This document shows positions 50,646-58,898 of a stretch of 64,000 nt of DNA, one piece after another. The translations under genes were made by a program, and so were the position numbers. How positions within the stretch are numbered: the stretch's first letter is position 1; every line of letters begins with the position of its first letter. The DNA is taken from positions 1 through 64,000 of the forward strand of contig CAZQSK010000004.1 in NCBI GenBank assembly GCA_964596245.1. The letters run 5' to 3'. The notes under the pieces are model-generated. The model was given only the letters and a program-made list of their open reading frames with translations, was not told the DNA's origin and searched no databases. This DNA comes from RHKK01 sp964596245 (GTDB lineage: Bacteria > Patescibacteriota > Patescibacteriia > 2-12-FULL-60-25).

Positions 50646-52659
50646 AGATACGAACTTTGCCATTACGAATCATTTGTTCATTTTGGGCGAGCGCTGAAAG
50701 TGTTTCGCCTGTTTTTTGTGCATTCCACCAGTAGTCATTCAAGACGACATACACGAGCTCGCTTTGACCGAGTCGCCCTGCCTCGCGAATGGTGTCGGTG
50801 CTCGAGCGCGCGTCCATCGAATCTAAGAATTGCTGATAGAGCGGTCCGCCGGTGGGAATCGGATAAAAGAAGACATCATCTGCATAGCGTTTGAATCCGA
50901 GTTCGCGCACGGCGGCGGCGCTTACGCTTTGGTTGGCGAGTACCGTATAAGGGGCGTCTCCCGCGTCGCGGTCAATCCAGCGTACGGCCTCCACATCAGC
51001 GGCGCCCACGCTCCAGCCACGGCTTACATTGGCCGCATCATGTCTCGGGAGGGCGGCATAGGCCAAGGCGCCATGCCAAGCGGCAAGTCCGAGTAAAAGC
51101 GTCACAATGGTGAGGGATGTCCCGATGAAGCTCGCGGCCATGGCGCGTGCAAAACCGATGGCTGCCGGCAGTACGAGGAAAAGACTCGCGACGAAGAATA
51201 GACGATCGGCATAGTTCCCGCGTTCGTAATCAATCAGGAAGGCGAAGTCGCCGGCGGCGCGTAGAATGAAGCCGGCAAAAGCCGTACCAATCGCAAGCGC
51301 GATGCATGTCAACCAAATCTCGCGACGCTCTCGATCTTTCCACGCGGCAATAATGGCACTCACAAAAGCAATCAGCGGCGTAAGAAAAACGGCGAGTACG
51401 GTCCAATCCGCCCAGAGCGCAACGCGATTTTGCGGAGGCTGAAGTGATGAAAGGAAGGATGAGAAAACGGCTCCGTCAAACAGACGTGAGAAATCCCAGC
51501 TCACGGATGCCTGCGATGTATTCAAGACGGCGAATGCGGCGGGAACGGAAACGATGCCGGCGACGACCAGGAGCCAGCGCAGCCACATGAATGGCGCTAG
51601 CAATGCGAGAGTAGCAGCGGCGAACGGCATGCCGGCCAACGGATGGATGCTTAGCGACCAAATCGCCCATGTGATAGCGGCAAGAGGGTGGCGCTTGCTT
51701 AAAGCGAGCAGCATGGCTCCAAGACCGACGACATACGCGAGTGATTGCGGCGTCGTTACGACGAAAGCAGATAGCGGAAGAAACAAGATAAGGGCGGCGA
51801 TGGCTGTTTTTTCATCGCGTTTAAAAAACGGAATGGCAATGAGTGGTAAGCACGCGGCGAGAATCGGAACGAGGAAGCGATCAAAAAGATCCAGTGGCAA
51901 ATCAGTCAGGCGCGAAAGCCATGTCACAAGGACATATTGGCCCATGTAATAGAACGGTTTTGGGGACAGCGTACCGGTTTCAAGCAGGAGTTTTTCGCTG
52001 GCGCGGTGGAGGAAGCCGTCGAAGCCGAATCCGATCGAATAAAGCAGGGGAGCGATCATGCTCACGGCGAGGACCGTCGCGCTCGCAAGCATCGCGGTAA
52101 AAATAATCGAGCGCGATTTCCAAGCGGCAAGCCAGGTGCTTATCGCCAAGATAATAATGGCGGCCAAGGTACCAATTGGAAGCAAGGGCCACGGAGTACG
52201 AATGGAAAGTTCCGTCGCAGCGCCATACGATCCTTTCAAGACAAAGAAGAGCGCGATGGCTGCGGGAAGTGCAAGGGCGATCACCCAAGGCCAGGCGACC
52301 GGTTCAAGTTCGTTGCTACGGTCTGGAGCGTGTTCATCCAAGGGAAGGATGAGTTGGAATACGCACAGCGAAATGGCAAGCGAGAGCGCGTCGGTCATGG
52401 CGCCAAGCGGCATGCCGGCATAATAAAAAGCAACCTGAATGACTGATTGCGAAGCGAGTAGGCTGCCAAGCCCGAGTAGAAAAGCGCCAACGCCTTGAGA
52501 GCCCCCGTTCAAACGTCCGCCAAAAATAGTGGCGTGATAAATGATAGCAAAGGCAATGGCTGCTTTTGCAAAAAGCGGATTGGCTCCGATAAACGCATTT
52601 CCTATCACCGCCCCCGCGGTGAAGAGTATGACAATCCAGCCGATGACGCGTGGTGACAT
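50626..52659 (-). CDS. Large polytopic membrane protein (GT-C-like, unassigned)
   Basis: A 677-residue protein with about 13-15 hydrophobic helices and a soluble tail of about 120 residues. The layout resembles GT-C transferases and polymerases of glycan clusters, but I see no firm motif. GTG 52668 is also open; ATG 52659 is preferred because a TTGGCC-18-TAGCGT promoter ends 7 nt before it and overlaps the GTG. It could be the missing Wzy-type polymerase or a transferase. This is a guess based only on topology and position. Confidence 0.6.
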   Translation of the reverse strand: MSPRVIGWIVILFTAGAVIGNAFIGANPLFAKAAIAFAIIYHATIFGGRLNGGSQGVGAFLLGLGSLLASQSVIQVAFYYAGMPLGAMTDALSLAISLCVFQLILPLDEHAPDRSNELEPVAWPWVIALALPAAIALFFVLKGSYGAATELSIRTPWPLLPIGTLAAIIILAISTWLAAWKSRSIIFTAMLASATVLAVSMIAPLLYSIGFGFDGFLHRASEKLLLETGTLSPKPFYYMGQYVLVTWLSRLTDLPLDLFDRFLVPILAACLPLIAIPFFKRDEKTAIAALILFLPLSAFVVTTPQSLAYVVGLGAMLLALSKRHPLAAITWAIWSLSIHPLAGMPFAAATLALLAPFMWLRWLLVVAGIVSVPAAFAVLNTSQASVSWDFSRLFDGAVFSSFLSSLQPPQNRVALWADWTVLAVFLTPLIAFVSAIIAAWKDRERREIWLTCIALAIGTAFAGFILRAAGDFAFLIDYERGNYADRLFFVASLFLVLPAAIGFARAMAASFIGTSLTIVTLLLGLAAWHGALAYAALPRHDAANVSRGWSVGAADVEAVRWIDRDAGDAPYTVLANQSVSAAAVRELGFKRYADDVFFYPIPTGGPLYQQFLDSMDARSSTDTIREAGRLGQSELVYVVLNDYWWNAQKTGETLSALAQNEQMIRNGKVRIFKFDLK

Positions 52660-52666
52660 GAGCTTC

Positions 52667-52696
52667 ACGCTAGCAAAAACACCTTAGATTGGCCAA
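52667..52696 (-). promoter_or_regulatory. Promoter, leaderless type, for the membrane protein
   Basis: TTGGCC (52691-52696), an 18-nt spacer and TAGCGT (52667-52672) end 7 nt before ATG 52659. Its -35 overlaps that of the divergent promoter through the palindrome TTGGCCAA. Confidence 0.7.
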
Positions 52697-52718
52697 CCGA
52701 TGGTTATTGCCGTATTCT
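52689..52718 (+). promoter_or_regulatory. Divergent promoter of the CDP-alcohol phosphotransferase gene
   Basis: TTGGCC (52689-52694), an 18-nt spacer and TATTCT (52713-52718) lie 14 nt before ATG 52733. Confidence 0.6.
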
Positions 52719-52732
52719 TATCATCGGTAGCT

Positions 52733-53314
52733 ATGTTGATGACAAATGAAAATATCGTCCTCGCACCGCATGATCGGTTGCTTGGCGCGATCTTCATCCG
52801 ATTCATCCCGTCTTTTGTCCGTCCGAATCATCTCACGGTCCTTCGATTGATCCTGACGCCGATCGTGCTGTGGTTGCTGTGGACGCAGCAATGGCCGTGG
52901 GCTTTTGGGTTGTTTCTCTTTACCGCTTTTACCGATGCGCTCGATGGGACGCTGGCGCGTCTGAGAAAGCAAATTACCTTGTGGGGCACGATGGCTGATC
53001 CGGCTGCGGATAAATTTTTGATTGGTTCTTGCGTCGTGGTCTTCGTGGCGCGCGAGGTTAACCTCATGTTTGCCTTGGCTATCATTCTCATTGAGTTAAT
53101 GATTGTCGCAGGAGCCATGTATCGCCGTCGACAGGGGCGCTATGCATCCGCCAATAACTACGGCAAGATCAAGATGTTCCTTCAGGTTGTCGGTGTGAGT
53201 ATGCTGCTTTTGGCAAAATTGGCCGGTTTCTCGTTATTCGTACCGTTTGCTGTCGGAACATTGTCACTTGCGATCGCATTTGCCGTTGTGTCTTTGCTAA
53301 CGTATTCCTCATGA
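52733..53314 (+). CDS. CDP-alcohol phosphatidyltransferase
   Basis: A 193-residue membrane enzyme with the full signature D-x2-D-G-x2-A-R-x8-G-x3-D-x3-D (DALDGTLAR ... GTMADPAADK, residues about 69-90) and four or five helices. It joins a CDP-activated lipid to an alcohol, making a phospholipid head group such as phosphatidylglycerol phosphate. An upstream ATG at 52700 is in frame but lies within the promoter. Its end overlaps the Mur ligase start by 4 nt. Confidence 0.87.
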   Translation: MLMTNENIVLAPHDRLLGAIFIRFIPSFVRPNHLTVLRLILTPIVLWLLWTQQWPWAFGLFLFTAFTDALDGTLARLRKQITLWGTMADPAADKFLIGSCVVVFVAREVNLMFALAIILIELMIVAGAMYRRRQGRYASANNYGKIKMFLQVVGVSMLLLAKLAGFSLFVPFAVGTLSLAIAFAVVSLLTYSS

Positions 53315-54579
53315 TTACTTTTCTTAAATCTCTTGTCCCGGCACCGCTCGTCAGCGTCTATCACTATGTGTTGGCGCGAGCGGCTCAATTTGCGTACGGA
53401 AATCCGTCCAAAGATTTGATCGTGATCGGGGTCACCGGAACCAACGGCAAAACAAGCACCTCTTATTATCTCGCCAAGGCGTTGGAAGCATCCGGACATC
53501 AAACCGGGTGCACCACAACGGCAATCATGAAGGTGGCGGACAAAGAGTGGCTGAATAAAACGAAGATGACGATGCCTGGTCGTTTCTTTTTGCAGCGCAC
53601 GTTGCGCGACATGGTGAAGGCAGGATGCAAGTACGCGATTATCGAGACTTCATCACAGGGATTGATCCAGCATCGTCATGTCGGCATCAAATACGATATC
53701 GCGGTATTCACAAACCTCACGCCCGAGCACATTGAGGCGCATGGAGGTTTTGAGAACTACAAGAAAGCGAAGCGCCGTTTGTTTGAGGTTGCAAAGAAGG
53801 CGGTTATTAACGCCGACAGCGAATTCGGTACGTATTATGCCGAGACGCCGGGACTGGAACGCGTCGAATGGTACAGCGTGTTGGAAGAGAAAGGATTGCA
53901 GGCCGAGGATATCCGCATGAAGGGAGATGGATCTGTCTTTACTGTCGAAGGCGTTGAAGTTCATCTCAATCAGCCGGGAGAATACAATATTTCAAATGCC
54001 ATGGCCGCGCTGGCCGTTTGCAAGATGGAGGGCGTTGATTTGCGTGCTGCCGCCGTGAAGCTGTCGGAGATCCTAAAAATTCCCGGTCGCTTTGAGCGCG
54101 TCGAAGCCGGTCAGCCTTGGACCGTGATCGTTGATTACGCTCCGGAGCCGGAATCATTCCGTCGTTTGTATGAAGCGTTGGCGCTCATCGAGCGTCAGCG
54201 TGTGATTCATGTACTCGGCTCATGTGGCGGCGGACGTGATATCGCGCGCCGTCCGATTCTAGGTCGCATGGCAGCAGAGCACGCAGATATCGTTATCGTT
54301 ACAAATGAAGATCCGTATGACGATGATCCACAAGAAATCATCGACCAGGTAGCCCAAGGGGCGGTAGCGGGTGGAAAACGCGATGGACAGAACTTGTTTC
54401 GTATCTTGGACCGCCGTGAAGCGATTATGAAAGCGATGGCCATGGCGCGAGCCGGTGACTTGGTGGTTTTGACTGGTAAGGGCTGTGAGCCGTGGATTTG
54501 CCTTCAAAACGGGCGTAAACTGCCATGGGATGAGGTAGCGGTCGCTACGCAAGCAATTACGGCGGCCCTTCCTCACTAA
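53311..54579 (+). CDS. Mur ligase (MurE-like) lacking the N-terminal domain
   Basis: A 422-residue Mur ligase. The ATP loop GTNGKTS lies at residues 43-49, only 40 residues from the start, so the UDP-MurNAc-binding N-terminal domain of classical MurE is absent. The central domain (IIETSSQGL, NLTPEH) and the C-terminal domain (PGRFERVE, VDYAPEPESFRRL) resemble MurE. It should add an amino acid to a peptidoglycan precursor, or act on another UDP-linked acid. Short MurE-like proteins of this kind are known to me from CPR genomes. Confidence 0.82.
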   Translation: MITFLKSLVPAPLVSVYHYVLARAAQFAYGNPSKDLIVIGVTGTNGKTSTSYYLAKALEASGHQTGCTTTAIMKVADKEWLNKTKMTMPGRFFLQRTLRDMVKAGCKYAIIETSSQGLIQHRHVGIKYDIAVFTNLTPEHIEAHGGFENYKKAKRRLFEVAKKAVINADSEFGTYYAETPGLERVEWYSVLEEKGLQAEDIRMKGDGSVFTVEGVEVHLNQPGEYNISNAMAALAVCKMEGVDLRAAAVKLSEILKIPGRFERVEAGQPWTVIVDYAPEPESFRRLYEALALIERQRVIHVLGSCGGGRDIARRPILGRMAAEHADIVIVTNEDPYDDDPQEIIDQVAQGAVAGGKRDGQNLFRILDRREAIMKAMAMARAGDLVVLTGKGCEPWICLQNGRKLPWDEVAVATQAITAALPH

Positions 54580-54581
54580 CT

Positions 54582-55097
54582 ATGCTGCAAGCGCGCGAAG
54601 TTCTTCAACTGGAAGATGGCGAACGGCTGATGGCCGTAGTGCGGCGCCATGCCTCTTCGGTTGTGCCCGGCTTGCTCGGTGGCGCTTTTCTGATCGCTTT
54701 GCCATTCTTCTTCCTCTTTCCTTTGGTGCGTCTTGGATTCATTGGTGCCGTTATCATCAGTTTGTCGCTAGGCGCTGGCTTGTACATTGCTCTTAAAACA
54801 CTGCTGATTTGGGATGCGAACGCGTTACTTATCAGCGATCGACGCGTGGTGTCCGTGAGACAGGGCGGATTGTGGAATCGCGCCGTAACCGAGCTGCCTT
54901 TGATGGGGATCGGTGTGACGGTTGAGCGCAAAGGGATCGCGGACCAGATTTTTCGTACCGGCCGCCTGAGTTTAACGGGGCGGGGAGTCGCGGTACCGAC
55001 CAGTTTCGAATACGTGGCTTCTCCCGAGCGTATTGCTGGGCTTTTAGCGAAGTTGCGCGACGGCCAAAATGCCGGATTCAGGCTCAAGGAGCTCTGA
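54582..55097 (+). CDS. Membrane-associated PH-domain protein
   Basis: A 171-residue protein: two hydrophobic helices (about 30-48 and 52-68), then a bacterial PH domain marked by LLISDRRVVSVRQGGLWNRAV and a segment near FRTGRLSLTGRG. This is the YdbS/bPH2 layout. The function of such proteins is unclear; some respond to envelope stress. Starts 2 nt after the Mur ligase and has no Shine-Dalgarno sequence. Confidence 0.75.
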   Translation: MLQAREVLQLEDGERLMAVVRRHASSVVPGLLGGAFLIALPFFFLFPLVRLGFIGAVIISLSLGAGLYIALKTLLIWDANALLISDRRVVSVRQGGLWNRAVTELPLMGIGVTVERKGIADQIFRTGRLSLTGRGVAVPTSFEYVASPERIAGLLAKLRDGQNAGFRLKEL

Positions 55098-55106
55098 TGC
55101 TATACT
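55077..55106 (+). promoter_or_regulatory. Promoter, leaderless type, for the FtsB-like gene
   Basis: TTCAGG (55077-55082), an 18-nt spacer and TATACT (55101-55106) end 7 nt before ATG 55114. Confidence 0.65.
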
Positions 55107-55113
55107 GCGGCCT

Positions 55114-55542
55114 ATGCGTTCCCGGAGCAGGTCTTCTTCGCCTTTGCGGGCCATGCGTTGGCCACTGGCTTTGGCCGGTAGCGGAGCGTTGTTCCTTCTT
55201 GTAGGGGTTTCTACGGTGCGCGAGAGTTATCGTGAGTGGAAGGTGGATCAGGAAATCCGCCAGATGCAAACGGAAATCGAGCGGCTTGAGGGCAAGAAAT
55301 TGTCGCTCGCCGAATTGATTGCACGTCTCGACTCGCCGGAAGCGGTAGACAAAGAAGCTCGTACCCGTCTTGGTTTGCGCAAGCCGGGTGAGCGTGTGGT
55401 AATTTTGCGGGGGCTCGAGGGAGCGCAACCGTGGGAGGCAGAATTGGGTGATGTTGGATTGCCCGTCGCGGCAACGGTTTCCGTTGATACGCGTTCCAAT
55501 CCCCGCAAGTGGTTAGACTATTTCTTTAAACCAACCAACTAA
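55114..55542 (+). CDS. Septum-formation-initiator (FtsB/DivIC) family protein
   Basis: A 142-residue bitopic protein: one hydrophobic helix at about 16-33, then a coiled coil (EIRQMQTEIERLEGKKLSLAE) and the family's segment DKEARTRLGLRKPGERVVIL. FtsB/DivIC proteins bridge division proteins across the membrane at the septum. The ATG used follows a leaderless promoter; the earlier in-frame ATG 55069 falls within the preceding gene. Confidence 0.8.
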   Translation: MRSRSRSSSPLRAMRWPLALAGSGALFLLVGVSTVRESYREWKVDQEIRQMQTEIERLEGKKLSLAELIARLDSPEAVDKEARTRLGLRKPGERVVILRGLEGAQPWEAELGDVGLPVAATVSVDTRSNPRKWLDYFFKPTN

Positions 55543-55545
55543 GCT

Positions 55546-56202
55546 ATGGCTGCACGTCTCTATTCGATGAATCCGCGATTGGTTTTGATCGTCACCTCGG
55601 TGGTGATCGTGTTGGCGGTTTTGCTTGGGTCCTTTTTGGGAAGCGTGTACGTGGCTAAGTCTGAATCGTCCTTCGTCGTCTCGGTGGCGAAGGCGACGGG
55701 TTTGCCTGCGGCGCGAGTCGGTCGTTTCAACGTTTCGTATGCGGATTATGTGAAGCACGTGGGAGCGCAGCGCGTGTTCCTTTCGGGGCCAGCGGCTGCC
55801 GCTCAGGGTTTGAGTGGGGAGATCGGGGATCGCGAGCGAGCCGCTTCGCTTGATCGGGCTATTCGTATCGCGGCGATTGATGAGATGGCCGCATCGGCGG
55901 ATCTCGTCGCAACCACGCTTGATGTGGAGCGCGCCTATGACGGGCTCGTCGCTCAAGCGGGGACATCCACCCAGCCGGGGGAGTTGCAGGCTTTTTTACG
56001 CGACCAGTTTGGTTGGGATGAAAAGGATTTCAAGCAGTACGTCGTTCGTCCGGCTATTTTGGAAGATGCGCTTCGTGCCAAGAGCTTGCGCGACACCCGC
56101 GACGAGGCGGCTTTCGATGCGGCGCTTGATGCGCGTCTGAAGCAGCCTGATGTTGTGAGGTATATCCGCTTCCAGAGTCTTGCCAACCAGGACGCGTCTT
56201 GA
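55546..56202 (+). CDS. SurA-N-like membrane-anchored protein without PPIase domain
   Basis: A 218-residue protein: a hydrophobic anchor at about 13-33, then a helical region resembling the N-terminal chaperone domain of SurA/PpiD proteins. Supporting segments are VGRFNVSYADYVKHV and QFGWDEKDFKQYVVRPAILEDAL. No parvulin (PPIase) domain follows. It may be an extracytoplasmic chaperone-like protein. Starts 3 nt after the FtsB-like gene, so probably co-transcribed. Confidence 0.65.
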   Translation: MAARLYSMNPRLVLIVTSVVIVLAVLLGSFLGSVYVAKSESSFVVSVAKATGLPAARVGRFNVSYADYVKHVGAQRVFLSGPAAAAQGLSGEIGDRERAASLDRAIRIAAIDEMAASADLVATTLDVERAYDGLVAQAGTSTQPGELQAFLRDQFGWDEKDFKQYVVRPAILEDALRAKSLRDTRDEAAFDAALDARLKQPDVVRYIRFQSLANQDAS

Positions 56203-56242
56203 TAGGATCGCCCGCGCTTGGAAGAGCGCAAAAACCAGCCAC

Positions 56243-56317
56243 GCGGGTATCGTATAGTGGCTATTATGAATGCTTCCCAAGCATTAGAGAGGAGTTCGAT
56301 TCTCCTTACCCGCTCCA
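56243..56317 (+). tRNA. tRNA-Gly (anticodon CCC)
   Basis: A 75-nt cloverleaf: acceptor GCGGGTA/TACCCGC, anticodon stem AATGC/GCATT with loop TTCCCAA (anticodon CCC, codon GGG), T-loop TTCGATT. The discriminator is T and CCA is encoded in the DNA. Confidence 0.93.
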
Positions 56318-56318
56318 G

Positions 56319-56394
56319 GCCGATGTAGCTCAGCTGGTAGAGCAATGCTTTCGTAAAGCAGAGGTCGCCGGTTCAAATCCGGCCATCGGCTCCA
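56319..56394 (+). tRNA. tRNA-Thr (anticodon CGT)
   Basis: A 76-nt cloverleaf starting 1 nt after tRNA-Gly: acceptor GCCGATG/CATCGGC, D-arm GCTC/GAGC, anticodon loop TTCGTAA (CGT, codon ACG), T-arm GCCGG/CCGGC. CCA is encoded. The first anticodon-stem pair is an A-G mismatch. Confidence 0.93.
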
Positions 56395-56400
56395 TGCAAA

Positions 56401-56422
56401 GACCGCCTTCGGGCGGTCTTTT
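56401..56422 (+). terminator. Intrinsic terminator of the tRNA pair
   Basis: GACCGCC TTCG GGCGGTC followed by TTTT: a stable UUCG tetraloop hairpin 6 nt after tRNA-Thr. Confidence 0.9.
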
Positions 56423-56427
56423 GCTAT

Positions 56428-56456
56428 TTGCCCATGTTCTGTTTTTGTTCTATATC
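56428..56456 (+). promoter_or_regulatory. Promoter, leaderless type, for dinB
   Basis: TTGCCC (56428-56433), a 17-nt spacer and TATATC (56451-56456) end 8 nt before ATG 56465. Confidence 0.65.
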
Positions 56457-56464
56457 TGTTCTGT

Positions 56465-57769
56465 ATGCATTTTCCAGCGTCCAAGCGATTGATTGCGCAT
56501 CTGGATATGAATTCGTACTTCGCTTCCGTGGAGCAACAAGCGAATTCGACTTTGCGTGGCCAGCCGGTTGGCGTGTGTGCGTATTTGCATGAATACGGTT
56601 GCGTCATTGCGGCGTCGGTTGAAGCCAAAAAAATGGGCATGAAAGTCGGGATGACGGTACGTGATGCGCGAGCGGCCGTACCATCGGCGCGTTTTGTACA
56701 AAACGATCCGCCGAAATATCGAGCGGTCACATCGCGCATTTTTTCTCTGTTACATGAACTTTCAGATCGCGTTGAACATTATTCCATTGATGAGGCGTTC
56801 ATTGACCTTACGGGTTGGTGTCGCGACGCGGCTGAGGCGTCTTTTCTTTTGTCGCGCGTAAAATCCCGCATCACGTATGAGATTGGTGATTGGTTGCGTT
56901 GCTCCGTCGGTATTGCGCCAACGCGCTTTCTGGCCAAGACCGCATCTGATCTCAAAAAGCCCGACGGGCTCACCATCATCACGCATGAAAATTTGGATGA
57001 TGTGCTTTCGCGTTTGGATTTGGAAGATGTGTGCGGTATTGGCCCGCGTATGCGCAGACGTCTGGAAAAACTTGGCTACAAAAATCTTCTTGCTGTGAAA
57101 GCAGCGCCAACGGCCAATCTCATGCGCGCCTTTGGTATTGGTGGGTTTTATCTTCAGGCAAAACTTCAAGGCGCAGACATTGAAACGATTGAAAAAGCCG
57201 GCGAGCGCATTCCAAAATCGATCGGCCACTCGTATTGCGTGCCTATGGCTACGAATCGCGAAGGAAAAATTCCGGCTACGCTTATGCGTCTAACCGAACG
57301 CGCGAGCCGACGCATGCGTCGCGAGGGTTTGCTCGCATCCGGCATAGCGGTGAGTGTTGGATTTCGTGAGCTGGGCGGTGCGCGTCCGCAAGGACCATTC
57401 TGGACTCCTGGCAAAGACGGCGCTGGCGGTTCTGTGCATGGCGGTTTCGGCGAACCAACGGACGATTCGCTCAGCATCGTTCAAAAGGCGCTCGAACTTC
57501 TTGGGGAGATGTGGCATGGGCAAAGTGTGAATTTTTTGGCCGTCACGTTATTTGAGCTCTCACAACCAAATACGCAGACGTCTCTCATTACCCATTTTGA
57601 TCGCAAGCGTTCGGTTTCGCGGGCGATTGATCAAATTAAAGATAAATACGGGGATCGTTCGCTGGTGGTTGGCGATATGTTGAAATTGGAAGATGAGGCG
57701 CCGGATCGAATCGGTTTCCGAAAAGTGGAAGGAATCGATGTCATGTCTGCTCGGTCTCGAATAGCATGA
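56465..57769 (+). CDS. dinB: DNA polymerase IV (Y-family, DinB)
   Basis: A 434-residue Y-family polymerase. The first catalytic acid is in HLDMNSYFASVE (12-23), the second pair in YSIDEAF (about 105-111), then the helix-hairpin-helix VCGIGPRMRRRLEKLGY (about 195-211) and the little-finger domain with SIGHSYC. It copies damaged templates. No beta-clamp motif is clear at the C-terminus. Its last 29 nt overlap the convergent rodA gene. I see no LexA-type operator. Confidence 0.92.
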   Translation: MHFPASKRLIAHLDMNSYFASVEQQANSTLRGQPVGVCAYLHEYGCVIAASVEAKKMGMKVGMTVRDARAAVPSARFVQNDPPKYRAVTSRIFSLLHELSDRVEHYSIDEAFIDLTGWCRDAAEASFLLSRVKSRITYEIGDWLRCSVGIAPTRFLAKTASDLKKPDGLTIITHENLDDVLSRLDLEDVCGIGPRMRRRLEKLGYKNLLAVKAAPTANLMRAFGIGGFYLQAKLQGADIETIEKAGERIPKSIGHSYCVPMATNREGKIPATLMRLTERASRRMRREGLLASGIAVSVGFRELGGARPQGPFWTPGKDGAGGSVHGGFGEPTDDSLSIVQKALELLGEMWHGQSVNFLAVTLFELSQPNTQTSLITHFDRKRSVSRAIDQIKDKYGDRSLVVGDMLKLEDEAPDRIGFRKVEGIDVMSARSRIA

Positions 57770-58886
57770 CACCTGCTTCCTTCGCGACACTGCCACGACG
57801 ACGTACGGCCACGCTTTGTGCCAGGCCAAGACACAAGAAGACGATCAACATGTAGGAGGCGGCGGCGGAGAGAAATGGCATGGGTAAACCTGTAATCGGC
57901 AGCAAGCCTAAATTCATGCCGGCATTCACGGAAAGATGAACCAGGAAAATCGAAGACAATCCGACAAGGAGATATGCGGCGAAGTCATCTTCCGATTGAT
58001 AGCCGATGCGCAGGAAGCGGAAGATTAAAATCAGGAACAACCCGAAGATGAAACAAATGCCGACGAGTCCAAGTTCTTCGCCGACCACGGCGAAAATAAA
58101 GTCGGTCGCGGCTGCCGGGAGAAAACGCAAGCGAGCCTGCGAGCCTTCGCCCAAGCCTTTTCCAAATACGCCGCCGGAGCCAATCGCGATACGCGCCTGA
58201 ATGGCGTTATAGCCCGAGCCGCGCGGATCCAACTCCGGATTCAAAAACGATTCGATACGCGCGCGCTGATACGGACGTAGCCCAACTTCCCAGACCGTTC
58301 CGCCGATCGTGACAAGCAAAGCGGGAATGATGATCCAGGCCCACTTGGGTAGTCCGGCAAAGGCGGAAATCGCGCCCCACATCAAAATGATGACCATGGC
58401 CGAACCGAAGTCCGGCTGCAGCATCACCAGGATGGCGTAGATGCCGGTAGCGACACCACCCATCAAGAACGTTGTCCAAGACAAGCGTCCGCGTCCGCGT
58501 TTGGCGTAAAACGCGGCGAGATAGGCGGCGAGGGCGATTTTGGCGAGTTCAACCGGCTGGAATGACAAAGCACCGAGACGAAACCAGCCCTTGGTGCCGT
58601 TCACCTCAACACCAAAGAAAATAACCGCGAGTAACATGAGGGCGCCGAGGCCGTAAATCACGAAGCCGTAGGCGCGTAGGTGGCGATAATCAAGAAACAC
58701 CAGGCCGAGAATCGCCACGCATCCGATAATGGCCGTCACAAACTGTTTCTGGAATAGGAAAAGGTTGCTCGGTTCTTGCGAGATGCCGATGCCGTAGATG
58801 GCCACTAAGCCGATGGACGTGAGGGTTGCCGCAACCGCGAGCAACATCCAGTCCAGGCGTTGGAATAACTCAAGAAGGCGCGCCAT
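57741..58886 (-). CDS. rodA: RodA/FtsW-type peptidoglycan glycosyltransferase (SEDS)
   Basis: A 381-residue SEDS protein with 10 or so helices. Typical segments are GTKGWFRLGALSFQPVELAK, LQPDFGSAMV, RGSGYNAIQARIAIGSGGVFGKG and FLPAAATDFIFAVVGEELG. It polymerises lipid II during cell elongation. The short length and sequence fit RodA better than FtsW. TAAGGT lies 6 nt before ATG 58886 (leaderless type). Confidence 0.9.
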   Translation of the reverse strand: MARLLELFQRLDWMLLAVAATLTSIGLVAIYGIGISQEPSNLFLFQKQFVTAIIGCVAILGLVFLDYRHLRAYGFVIYGLGALMLLAVIFFGVEVNGTKGWFRLGALSFQPVELAKIALAAYLAAFYAKRGRGRLSWTTFLMGGVATGIYAILVMLQPDFGSAMVIILMWGAISAFAGLPKWAWIIIPALLVTIGGTVWEVGLRPYQRARIESFLNPELDPRGSGYNAIQARIAIGSGGVFGKGLGEGSQARLRFLPAAATDFIFAVVGEELGLVGICFIFGLFLILIFRFLRIGYQSEDDFAAYLLVGLSSIFLVHLSVNAGMNLGLLPITGLPMPFLSAAASYMLIVFLCLGLAQSVAVRRRGSVAKEAGVMLFETEQT

Positions 58887-58898
58887 GTGGCGACCTTA

